NCBI GenBank assembly: GCA_021804705.1
Contig: JAJZHC010000109.1
Span: forward strand, 1-5,259
Origin: Pseudomonadota bacterium
Lineage (GTDB): Bacteria; Pseudomonadota; Gammaproteobacteria; Burkholderiales; Ferrovaceae
DNA: 5,259 bases
Direction of reading: 5' to 3'
The notes beneath the pieces are model-generated. The model did no database searches, was not told the origin of the DNA, and saw only the letters and a program-made list of their open reading frames with translations. Position 1 is the stretch's first letter, and every line of letters starts with the position of its first letter. A program made the translations under genes and the position numbers. Shown one piece after another: positions 1 through 5,259 of this stretch.

Positions 1-53
1 CAGGTGATGAAGCGCAACAATTCTGTATGCATGATCCGTTCTGCCTGGTCCAT
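1..53 (-). CDS. cysN: Sulfate adenylyltransferase subunit 1 (ATP sulfurylase GTPase), N-terminal fragment
   Basis: Only the first 17 codons are present; the gene continues past the left edge. The minus strand from 53 reads MDQAERIMHTELLRFIT. The ending LLRFIT is the segment that, in the CysN family, comes just before the GTPase P-loop (CGSVDDGKST), which would begin with the next codon. The start ATG overlaps the cysD stop by one base (TGATG), and AGGGG at 62-66 lies 8 bases upstream as a ribosome binding site. An in-frame ATG at 30-32 (eighth codon) is an alternative start with poorer support. CysN hydrolyses GTP to drive APS formation by CysD. Whether a CysC kinase domain is fused at its C terminus cannot be seen. 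The identification rests on a short peptide plus the position directly after cysD. Confidence 0.88.
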   Translation of the reverse strand, partial: MDQAERIMHTELLRFIT

Positions 54-1009
54 CAAAAATACCCCTGTTTTTTGCGCAGTTCCATGGAGGCGTCCGAAGT
101 CTGGTCATCCATGCGGGTGGCCCCCCGTTCCGTAATAGAGGTCACGGCTGTCTCGGCGATGATGGCGGCCACCGTGGCCGCCGTGGAGGACACGGGGCAG
201 GTACAGGTAATGTCACCCACGGTGCGAAAACGCACCGACACCTGCTCCACGGCCTCACCCGCCAGGGGCGGGGTCAGTTCGGTCACCGGTACCAGCTGGG
301 CGCCACGTCGCACCACGGGGCGCACATGAGCGTAGTAGATTTCCGGCACGGCCAGACGCTCGCGTCCGATGTAACTCCACACGTCGAGTTCGGTCCAGTT
401 GCTGATGGGGAACACGCGCAGGTTTTCGCCGGGATGCACGCGCGCGTTGTAGAGGTTCCAGATTTCAGGTCGCTGGTTTTTGGGATCCCACACGCCGAAT
501 TCATCACGAAACGAAAAGATGCGCTCTTTGGCGCGCGCCTTCTCCTCGTCGCGCCGCGCACCCCCCAGACAGGCATCGAACTGGAATTCATTGATGGCAT
601 CCACCAGCGTGACCGCCTGCAAGGCATTGCGGCTGGCGCTGGCATCCTTCACGCGTGCCCTTCCCTGGCGAATGGAGTCTTCCACGCTGCGCACGATCAG
701 GCGCTCGCCCAACTCCGCCACCCGCGCATCGCGAAAGGCGATCACTTCGGGAAAGTTGTGTCCGGTGTCAATATGCAGCAGCGGAAAGGGAAAGGCATTG
801 GGACGAAACGCCTTTTCTGCCAGGCGCAACATGACGATGGAGTCCTTGCCCCCGGAGAACAGCAATGCCGGATTGCGGCATTCGGCAGCCACTTCGCGCA
901 TGATGTGGATGGCTTCCGACTCCAGGCGGTCCAGATGGTCCAGCGATTCGGTACGGCCGGCGCGATGCGGGTGCAGATCAAAAATCTCCGCGCTGTGATG
1001 ACTGCTCAT
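53..1009 (-). CDS. cysD: Sulfate adenylyltransferase subunit 2 (ATP sulfurylase, PP-loop subunit)
   Basis: CysD adenylylates sulfate with ATP to give adenosine 5'-phosphosulfate (APS), working with the GTPase CysN in the cytoplasm. The 318-residue protein has the PP-loop SGGKDS at about residues 52-57, the HIDTGHNFPE segment at about 79-88, the conserved GGARRDEEKARAKER block at about 149-163 and the typical C-terminal ending SMELRKKQGYF. Length and motifs match complete family members (about 300 residues). The reading frame stays open 14 codons further upstream, but the start at 1009 is preferred. It has a strong GAGGGGAG ribosome binding site (1016-1023) six bases away and gives an ATGA overlap with the cysH stop. 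The cysN start overlaps its stop by one base. The segment RFRTVGDITCTCPV (about 260-273) carries a Cys-Thr-Cys where E. coli CysD, as I remember it, has Leu-Thr-Gly. It belongs to the cys operon. Confidence 0.97.
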   Translation of the reverse strand: MSSHHSAEIFDLHPHRAGRTESLDHLDRLESEAIHIMREVAAECRNPALLFSGGKDSIVMLRLAEKAFRPNAFPFPLLHIDTGHNFPEVIAFRDARVAELGERLIVRSVEDSIRQGRARVKDASASRNALQAVTLVDAINEFQFDACLGGARRDEEKARAKERIFSFRDEFGVWDPKNQRPEIWNLYNARVHPGENLRVFPISNWTELDVWSYIGRERLAVPEIYYAHVRPVVRRGAQLVPVTELTPPLAGEAVEQVSVRFRTVGDITCTCPVSSTAATVAAIIAETAVTSITERGATRMDDQTSDASMELRKKQGYF

Positions 1010-1707
1010 GCGATGCTCCCCTCGGGTTGTGCGGACAGGTGCAGCCCGCATTCTTTAGTTTCCGGATGTTCCCACCACCAGCGTCCGGCGCGCTCATCCT
1101 CGCCTGCCGCTATGGCGCGGGTGCAGGGACTGCAGCCGATGCTGGCAAAGCCCTGGTCGTGCAGCACGTTGTAGGGCACGTGATGGGCCTTGAGGTAGTC
1201 CCATACGGCGTCGCGAGACCAGTCAGCGAGCGGACTGAATTTGGTCAGGTTGTGATCGGCGTCCCAGGCTTCCACTTCCAGTGCGGCGCGGGTGGATGAC
1301 TGCTCGCGGCGCAATCCGGTGATCCAGGCCTTCCTGCCTGTCAGCGCACGCCCCAGGGGGACCACTTTGCGCACGGCACAGCACGCCTGGCGCGCTGCGA
1401 TGTCATGATAAAAGCCGTTCACACCCTGGCGCGACACCAGCGCTTCCACGGCAATGGCTTCGGGAAAGTACACGCGGATCGATTGCCCATAGGTTTCCTG
1501 CACGCGCGCCATCAACCGCTGTGTGGGCTCAGGCAGGCGCCCGGTGTCCAGGGTAAAGATTTCCACGGGCAGGTGGTTTTTGAAGATCAGGTCGGTCAAC
1601 ACCATGTCTTCAGCACCCAGGCTGCTGGCCATGGCGAGCGGTTGAAAATCGCGCGCGGCGCGTTGCAGCAGAGCCAACGTTTCCTGCACCCGGTGATTGA
1701 GGTTCAT
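1006..1707 (-). CDS. cysH: Iron-sulfur adenylylsulfate (APS) reductase, thioredoxin-dependent
   Basis: This enzyme of the phosphoadenylylsulfate reductase family reduces APS to sulfite and AMP, normally with thioredoxin as electron donor, in the cytoplasm. The 233-residue protein shows SSLGAEDMV (about 28-36) and TLDTGRLPE (52-60) for nucleotide binding, and ITGLRREQS (129-137). It has the cysteine pairs Cys109-Cys110 (CCAVRK) and Cys192/Cys195 (GCSPC), which ligate a [4Fe-4S] cluster in APS-type enzymes. The catalytic cysteine is Cys220 in KECGLH. PAPS-specific enzymes such as E. coli CysH lack the two cluster pairs, so APS is the inferred substrate. The frame is open to 1866, but the start at 1707 begins the conserved protein. 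It has AGAGG at 1718-1722 upstream and overlaps the stop of the DUF934 gene as ATGA. A short tail of about 10 residues follows the catalytic motif. Its stop overlaps cysD by four bases. Confidence 0.96.
   Translation of the reverse strand: MNLNHRVQETLALLQRAARDFQPLAMASSLGAEDMVLTDLIFKNHLPVEIFTLDTGRLPEPTQRLMARVQETYGQSIRVYFPEAIAVEALVSRQGVNGFYHDIAARQACCAVRKVVPLGRALTGRKAWITGLRREQSSTRAALEVEAWDADHNLTKFSPLADWSRDAVWDYLKAHHVPYNVLHDQGFASIGCSPCTRAIAAGEDERAGRWWWEHPETKECGLHLSAQPEGSIA
1016..1023 (-). promoter_or_regulatory. Ribosome binding site of cysD
   Basis: The minus strand reads GAGGGGAG, six bases before the ATG at 1009. It lies inside the end of cysH and decides the cysD start in favour of 1009 over the upstream in-frame ATG at 1051. 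Confidence 0.8.
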
Positions 1708-2225
1708 AAGGGGTTTTCCTCTGAAGCGACATTCTGCAGACGCCGCCGGAATAAGGGAGACTGGCGTTCCACTGAAGTCTGGTAGGCCTCGCTGAAGACG
1801 TCTAGTCCACCCAGGGCGTGCGTGAGCGACTCGCCAGGGCGCAGGGCAAAGGCATTGAAGCCGCAACGCGAGAGATAATGCAGCGTTTCCTTGAACACGT
1901 CTCCGGCAGCGCGCAACTCGCCACGGAAGCCATAGCGCTCACGCAACAGTCGCGCCGTGGAATGTCCACGTCCGTCGGTAAAGGAAGAAAAATGCACCAC
2001 CACGAGATCGAGGCGGGCCAGATCCGCAGCAATGATTTCGGGGCCTTCCGAAGTTTCCAGCCAGACGCCCAGCTTGCCCTGATGTTGATCGAGGCGCGCG
2101 CGCTCAGCCGCAAGCAATGCCGGTGAGACGATCACATCCTCCTCGGGGAGGATGCCGTCGAGGGTATCGGTGCGCAGGTGGTAGGTATCCCGAACAATGG
2201 CACGATCGCGAATCAGTTCAAGCAT
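1704..2225 (-). CDS. DUF934 family protein of the sulfate assimilation operon
   Basis: This 173-residue protein is of unknown biochemical function. I recognise the DUF934 signature: a central VVVHFSSFTDGRGHSTARLL (about 75-94), GELRAAGDV (102-110) and RCGFNAFALRPGE (120-132). In proteobacteria this family is commonly found directly after a siroheme sulfite/nitrite reductase gene, and some databases label it a putative sulfite reductase or oxidoreductase. It has no signal peptide, obvious membrane segment or cysteine cluster (a single Cys at about 121), so a cofactor-binding redox role is not evident; an accessory or assembly role is only inference. The start at 2225 overlaps the upstream reductase stop by eight bases (ATGCTTGA), with GAGGTG at 2230-2235 four bases before it. 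The open frame extends to 2282, but that part lies inside the reductase gene and does not look like the family. Its stop overlaps cysH as ATGA. Confidence 0.9.
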   Translation of the reverse strand: MLELIRDRAIVRDTYHLRTDTLDGILPEEDVIVSPALLAAERARLDQHQGKLGVWLETSEGPEIIAADLARLDLVVVHFSSFTDGRGHSTARLLRERYGFRGELRAAGDVFKETLHYLSRCGFNAFALRPGESLTHALGGLDVFSEAYQTSVERQSPLFRRRLQNVASEENPL

Positions 2226-3897
2226 AGAGCACCTCGCGTTCTTGCGACGCATACACGCCCGCCTTGAAAGGCTCGATGCCAAGACGCTCCACCACGTCCA
2301 CGAAACGCTCTTCTTCGTGCAGGCGCGCTTCCAGGTACACCTCGATCAAGCGCTCGATGGCGTCGGGAATGTCTTCCTGACCCAGTGAAGGACCGATGAC
2401 GCGGCCCAGACGTGCCGGCGCCTGATTGCCGCCGATGGTGATCTGGTAGAACTCGGCACCATGCTTGTCCACGCCGAGGATGCCGATATGCCCCACATGG
2501 TGGTGGCCGCAGGCATTCATGCAGCCCGAGATATTGAGATCGAGCGGGCCGATCTCGTAGAGCCGGTCGAGGTCGTCAAAGCGCTGCTGAATGGCCTGCG
2601 CCACCGGAATGGAACGGGCGTTGGCGAGCGAGCAAAAATCCCCTCCCGGGCAGGAGATGATATTGGTGAGCAAGCCGATGTTGGGTGTGGCAAACCCGAG
2701 GGCCTTGAGTTCGCGGTAGAGGTCATGAAGATCGGCCTGGCGCACGTCGGGCAGGATCAGGTTCTGCTCATGGCTGACCCGGATCTCGCCAAAACCGTAA
2801 CGGTCCGCAAGCTCGGCCACGGCATCCATCTGGTCCGCACTGGCGTCCCCCGGCACGCTGCCGGTGGCCTTGAGCGAGAGCACCACCGAGGCGTAGCCCG
2901 CTACCTGATGGGCATGCACGTTGCGTTCGTGCCAACGACGAAACGCCTTGTCATGTTCCAGGGCCTGCTGCAACCTTTCCGGCACGGCGTCAGGAAGTGT
3001 GGCATAGGCGGGGCGCGTCATGCGCGCGGCGATGCGCGCCAGCTCTTCGGGCACCACGGTGGCGGGACCATCCTTGAGGCTCAGCCACTCGGCTTCCACC
3101 TCGCGCTGAAAGCGCTCAGGTGTCATGGCCTTCACCAGGATCTTGATGCGCGCCTTGTGCTTGTTGTCGCGCCGACCATAGCGGTTGTAGACGCGCAGGA
3201 TGGCGTCGAGATAGGTCAGCAGGTGTGCCAGGGGCAGAAACTCGCGCACCACCACGCCGACCATGGGCGTGCGTCCCAGACCACCGCCCACGATGACGCG
3301 AAAGCCAACTTCACCCTGGTCGTCGCGCACCGCATGCAGGCCGATGTCGTGCACCCAAGTGGCGGCGCGGTCTTCCAGGGCGCCGTTCACGGCGATCTTG
3401 AACTTGCGCGGCAGAAAGGCAAACTCGGGATGAAAGGTGGACCATTGCCGGATCAGTTCGCAATAGATGCGCGGATCGATCAGCTCGTCAGCCGCTACGC
3501 CAGCAAAGTGATCCGTGGTGGTGTTGCGCACACAATTGCCGCTGGTCTGGATGGCATGCATCTGCACGGTGGCGAGTTCCGCCAGGATTTCGGGGACGGA
3601 CTCCAGTGCAGGCCAGTTGAACTGGATGTTCTGGCGCGTACTGAAGTGCCCGACGCCCCGGTCATAAGTGCGCGCAATGTAGGCCAGCTTGCGCAGCTGG
3701 TAGGAGGCCAGCACCCCATAGGGAATGGCGACGCGCAGCATGGGCGCATGGCGCTGGATGTACAGACCGTTTTGCAGGCGCAACGGGCGAAAATCATCTT
3801 CGGAAAGCTCACCCGCAAGAAAACGCCGGGTCTGGTCCCGAAACTGGGCCACCCGCTCGTCCACGATGCGCTGATCTATTTCGTCGTACTGGTACAT
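2218..3897 (-). CDS. cysI: Siroheme [4Fe-4S] sulfite reductase, hemoprotein subunit (nitrite/sulfite reductase family)
   Basis: The predicted reaction is the six-electron reduction of sulfite to sulfide in the cytoplasm. The 559-residue protein has the two-fold repeated ferredoxin-like half-domain and siroheme domain layout of the family. STRQNIQFNW (about 86-95), TSGNCVRNTT (118-127) and RKFKIAVNG (164-172) carry the anion- and siroheme-contacting basic residues (inferred Arg88, Arg124, Lys165, Lys167). The cluster ligands are Cys416 and Cys422 (CPGGDFC) and Cys459 and Cys463 (CMNAC). Start choice: the frame has an ATG at 3909, but MYQYDEIDQRIV at 3897 is where I remember the conserved family N terminus beginning, and GGGGTGG at 3901-3907 precedes it. 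It is the first gene of the cys operon and overlaps the DUF934 gene by eight bases. Nitrite reduction cannot be excluded from sequence, but the APS reductase and ATP sulfurylase neighbours favour sulfite. No CysJ flavoprotein is adjacent, so the electron donor is unknown. Confidence 0.93.
   Translation of the reverse strand: MYQYDEIDQRIVDERVAQFRDQTRRFLAGELSEDDFRPLRLQNGLYIQRHAPMLRVAIPYGVLASYQLRKLAYIARTYDRGVGHFSTRQNIQFNWPALESVPEILAELATVQMHAIQTSGNCVRNTTTDHFAGVAADELIDPRIYCELIRQWSTFHPEFAFLPRKFKIAVNGALEDRAATWVHDIGLHAVRDDQGEVGFRVIVGGGLGRTPMVGVVVREFLPLAHLLTYLDAILRVYNRYGRRDNKHKARIKILVKAMTPERFQREVEAEWLSLKDGPATVVPEELARIAARMTRPAYATLPDAVPERLQQALEHDKAFRRWHERNVHAHQVAGYASVVLSLKATGSVPGDASADQMDAVAELADRYGFGEIRVSHEQNLILPDVRQADLHDLYRELKALGFATPNIGLLTNIISCPGGDFCSLANARSIPVAQAIQQRFDDLDRLYEIGPLDLNISGCMNACGHHHVGHIGILGVDKHGAEFYQITIGGNQAPARLGRVIGPSLGQEDIPDAIERLIEVYLEARLHEEERFVDVVERLGIEPFKAGVYASQEREVLYA
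2230..2235 (-). promoter_or_regulatory. Ribosome binding site of the DUF934 gene
   Basis: The minus strand reads GAGGTG four bases before the ATG at 2225, within the last codons of the sulfite reductase gene. It supports the 2225 start over 2282. Confidence 0.6.
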
Positions 3898-4000
3898 GAG
3901 CCACCCCAACAGAACTGGTATGACCCAATTGTAGTGGGATGCTTTATATCCACAAAGACTAAAAAACTATTGAATGATAGCTGAAAAGAATATAAGAAAA
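3898..4000 (-). promoter_or_regulatory. Probable promoter and leader of the cys operon
   Basis: This AT-rich stretch lies between the palindromic repeat and cysI and is the only non-coding DNA upstream of the five overlapping cys genes. On the minus strand a -10 candidate TATAAA lies at 3943-3948, about 45 bases before the start codon. No good TTGACA-like -35 box lies 16-18 bases upstream of it. An A/T run (3961-3966) and a short dyad CTAT-N6-ATAG (3967-3980) sit in the position where an activator could bind. A weak -35 fits a promoter needing an activator such as the LysR-type regulator CysB, but I cannot identify a CysB site with confidence. A second small dyad, CCCA-N7-TGGG (3924-3938), falls in the presumed untranslated leader. 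Confidence 0.4.
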
Positions 4001-4053
4001 GGGACAGACCCGAAATTGGGGACAGACCCCACTTTGGGGTCTGTCCCCAATTT
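4001..4053. repeat. REP-like palindromic repeat with three GGGACAGACCC cores
   Basis: The core GGGACAGACCC occurs at 4001-4011 and 4019-4029 on the plus strand, 18 bases apart; the two 18-base units 4001-4018 and 4019-4036 match at 15 positions. A third copy is inverted (GGGTCTGTCCC, 4037-4047). The last two form a perfect inverted repeat with 19-base arms (4013-4031 and 4035-4053) around the loop CTT. From memory, similar GGGGACAGACCCC-type palindromes are scattered between genes in many beta- and gammaproteobacteria, often with REP-associated tyrosine transposases (RAYT). No transposase is in this window, so assignment to that class is inference. Confidence 0.75.
4013..4053 (-). terminator. 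Possible transcription terminator after the desaturase gene
   Basis: The 19-bp stem with a 3-base loop starts two bases after the desaturase stop codon and separates it from the cys operon. The minus-strand RNA of the second arm ends in AAUUU, then passes through the extra core copy and reaches UUUUCUU (3994-4000). The stem is strong enough to end transcription, but there is no uninterrupted U tract directly at its foot, so intrinsic termination is plausible rather than certain. The hairpin may instead be only the palindromic repeat, acting as a 3'-end stabiliser. Confidence 0.45.
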
Positions 4054-4055
4054 GG

Positions 4056-5243
4056 TTAAGCGTAGGCCTTCAGGATGCGGGAAAAGCGCTGCAGTTCCTG
4101 GATGCCGCTCACTTCGGCACGGTGGCACCAGTCCTTGAGCTGGACCAGCAATTGTTCGCGTGTGGCATTGGTGCGCGTCCACAAATCGGCCAGCTCGCGG
4201 CGCATGGCCACCACCGTATGCACCGAGCCGCTGGCGGCCATGGCTGCATTCAGGGCGCGCTGATCTGTTTCGGGCAGGTCCTGGGCATCCTTGTGCAGCC
4301 AGCGGCCCACCATGGCCATGGCTTCGCGCCGCGAGGGCACGGGCGCCTTGAGGTGCTCGCCCAGGCGTTGCAACTCGGCGGAACAGGTCTGCGCCAGCTC
4401 TTGTGCATAACGCGCGATCACATCGTAACGGTTGAGAATGATGGCCTGGAGGGTGGCCTCGTCGCACTCGGATTTGTCGCGATCAAAGCGCACTGCGGGG
4501 GCCACGTTCTTGACGCGCGCCTGCCCCACCATCTCCAGCATGCGGATATACATCCAGCCGATGTCGAATTCATACCAGCGGTTGGACAGCTTGGCCGAGG
4601 TGGCGAAGGTATGGTGGTTGTTGTGCAGTTCTTCTCCGCCGATCAGGATGCCCCAGGGCACGATGTTGGTACTGGCGTCCTTGCATTCAAAGTTGCGGTA
4701 GCCCCAGAAATGGCCGATACCGTTGATGACGCCCGCGGCCCAGAAGGGAATCCAGATGATCTGGGTGAGCCAGATCATCATGCCGGGTACGACGCCAAAC
4801 ACGGCCATGTTGATGAGGGCCATCAGGGTAATGCCCAGGCGGCTGTGACGTGTATAGACGTTGCGCTCCATCCAGTCATCCGGGGTGCCGTGACCATAGC
4901 GCGTGAGGGTATCGGGTTTGCGCGTTTCCTTCACATACAGCACCACCCCGGACCACAGCACGCGGTGAATGCCCAGCACCTGTGGGCTATGCGGATCTTC
5001 AACCGTCTCGCATTTGGCGTGGTGCTTGCGGTGCACCGCCGCCCACTCCTTGGTGACCATGCCCGTGGTCATCCACAACCACAAACGGAAAAAGTGACTG
5101 ATGGCTGGCGCAAGATCCAACGCCCGATGCGCCTGGTGGCGATGCAGGAATATGGTGACGGAGGCAATGGTGACATGGGTCATGACCAGTGCGGCAATGA
5201 CATCTCCCCACCACGGCAAATTGAGTATTCCTGAAAACAGCAT
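4056..5243 (-). CDS. desA: Membrane-bound fatty acid desaturase, DesA type (delta-9)
   Basis: This membrane enzyme is predicted to introduce a double bond into acyl chains using O2 and a di-iron centre. The 395-residue protein carries the three histidine boxes HRHQAH (34-39), HRKHH (71-75) and HNNHH (207-211), plus the GIGHFWGYRNFE segment (175-186) whose histidine is also expected to bind iron. Hydrophobic stretches at about 12-33, 46-63, 137-160 and 161-180 fit membrane segments around cytoplasmic histidine boxes. Length, boxes and the segment HAKCETVEDPHSPQV closely resemble Pseudomonas DesA (from memory, about 394 residues), which desaturates phospholipid acyl chains; acyl-CoA desaturase activity is the alternative. 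Residues from about 245 to 395 form a soluble, probably helical extension not needed for the catalytic core. The start at 5243 has AAGGAG (5252-5257) eight bases upstream. Its promoter lies beyond the right edge. It has no evident functional link to the cys operon. Confidence 0.93.
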   Translation of the reverse strand: MLFSGILNLPWWGDVIAALVMTHVTIASVTIFLHRHQAHRALDLAPAISHFFRLWLWMTTGMVTKEWAAVHRKHHAKCETVEDPHSPQVLGIHRVLWSGVVLYVKETRKPDTLTRYGHGTPDDWMERNVYTRHSRLGITLMALINMAVFGVVPGMMIWLTQIIWIPFWAAGVINGIGHFWGYRNFECKDASTNIVPWGILIGGEELHNNHHTFATSAKLSNRWYEFDIGWMYIRMLEMVGQARVKNVAPAVRFDRDKSECDEATLQAIILNRYDVIARYAQELAQTCSAELQRLGEHLKAPVPSRREAMAMVGRWLHKDAQDLPETDQRALNAAMAASGSVHTVVAMRRELADLWTRTNATREQLLVQLKDWCHRAEVSGIQELQRFSRILKAYA

Positions 5244-5251
5244 GGGTACCG

Positions 5252-5257
5252 CTCCTT
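5252..5257 (-). promoter_or_regulatory. Ribosome binding site of desA
   Basis: The minus strand reads AAGGAG eight bases before the ATG at 5243, a near-ideal Shine-Dalgarno sequence that fixes the desaturase start at the window edge. Confidence 0.85.
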
Positions 5258-5259
5258 CA

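Noticed and set aside
326..1174. 282-codon open frame on the plus strand opposite cysD
   Set aside because: It is antisense to cysD and the end of cysH, both clearly real; no known motif or ribosome binding site argues for it.
1708..1866. Upstream extension of cysH to the ATG at 1866
   Set aside because: The extra 53 residues lie inside the DUF934 gene and do not resemble the family; the start at 1707 has a ribosome binding site and an ATGA overlap.
3898..3909. Start of the sulfite reductase at 3909 (four residues longer)
   Set aside because: No Shine-Dalgarno sequence precedes 3909, while GGGGTGG precedes the start at 3897, where the conserved N terminus begins.
2461..3984. 507-codon open frame on the plus strand opposite the sulfite reductase gene
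   Set aside because: It lies almost entirely antisense to a well-recognised gene with all its motifs, its translation resembles no family I know and is rich in His, Gly and Val as expected from a complementary GC-rich frame, and it runs through the cys promoter region.
4001..4053. CRISPR array or transposon end
   Set aside because: There are only two direct copies with 7-base spacers and one inverted copy; no regular repeat-spacer pattern, no cas or transposase gene and no target-site duplication could be seen.
3967..4467. 166-codon minus-strand frame overlapping the end of desA and the palindromic repeat
   Set aside because: It is in another frame of desA, is Arg/Pro-rich, and translates the repeat into VGSVPNFGSVP-like filler. 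No sign of a real protein.
4122..5234. 370-codon open frame on the plus strand opposite the desaturase
   Set aside because: It is fully antisense to desA, has low-complexity His/Gly/Ala-rich composition and no recognisable domain. It is explained by codon bias of the real gene.

Overview
The window looks like chromosomal DNA from a moderately GC-rich proteobacterium, most likely a betaproteobacterium (Burkholderiales, Nitrosomonadales or a relative). This rests on the gene order sulfite reductase - DUF934 - cysH - cysD - cysN, on remembered family resemblance of the proteins, and on a Pseudomonas-DesA-like desaturase next door. The genus cannot be named from the sequence alone. All real genes lie on the minus strand, so transcription runs from the right edge to the left.

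Right part (4056-5243): a complete membrane fatty acid desaturase of the DesA type, with all three histidine boxes, its own strong ribosome binding site at the window edge and a C-terminal extension. Two bases after its stop lies a perfect 19-bp inverted repeat with a 3-base loop (4013-4053). Next to it is a further copy of the GGGACAGACCC core (4001-4011). This compact element looks like a REP-type intergenic palindrome and could also end desaturase transcription.

Middle (3898-4000): an AT-rich leader that should hold the promoter of the sulfur operon. It has a TATAAA -10 candidate, no convincing -35 box and a small dyad upstream. This would suit an activator-dependent promoter such as one controlled by CysB, but that is inference.

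Left part (1-3897): an assimilatory sulfate reduction operon, read as siroheme/[4Fe-4S] sulfite reductase (cysI type), a DUF934 protein, an iron-sulfur APS reductase (cysH), the small ATP sulfurylase subunit (cysD) and the first 17 codons of the large GTPase subunit (cysN), which runs off the left edge. Every junction overlaps (8, 4, 4 and 1 bases), so the genes are probably translationally coupled. CysD and CysN make APS from sulfate and ATP. CysH reduces APS directly to sulfite, as its two cysteine pairs plus a C-terminal catalytic cysteine indicate. CysI takes sulfite to sulfide for cysteine synthesis. No flavoprotein CysJ, siroheme synthase or sulfate transporter is in the window.

No clearly new system is visible. 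The points most worth following are the palindromic repeat between desA and the cys operon, and the uncharacterised DUF934 protein locked into the operon by overlaps on both sides.
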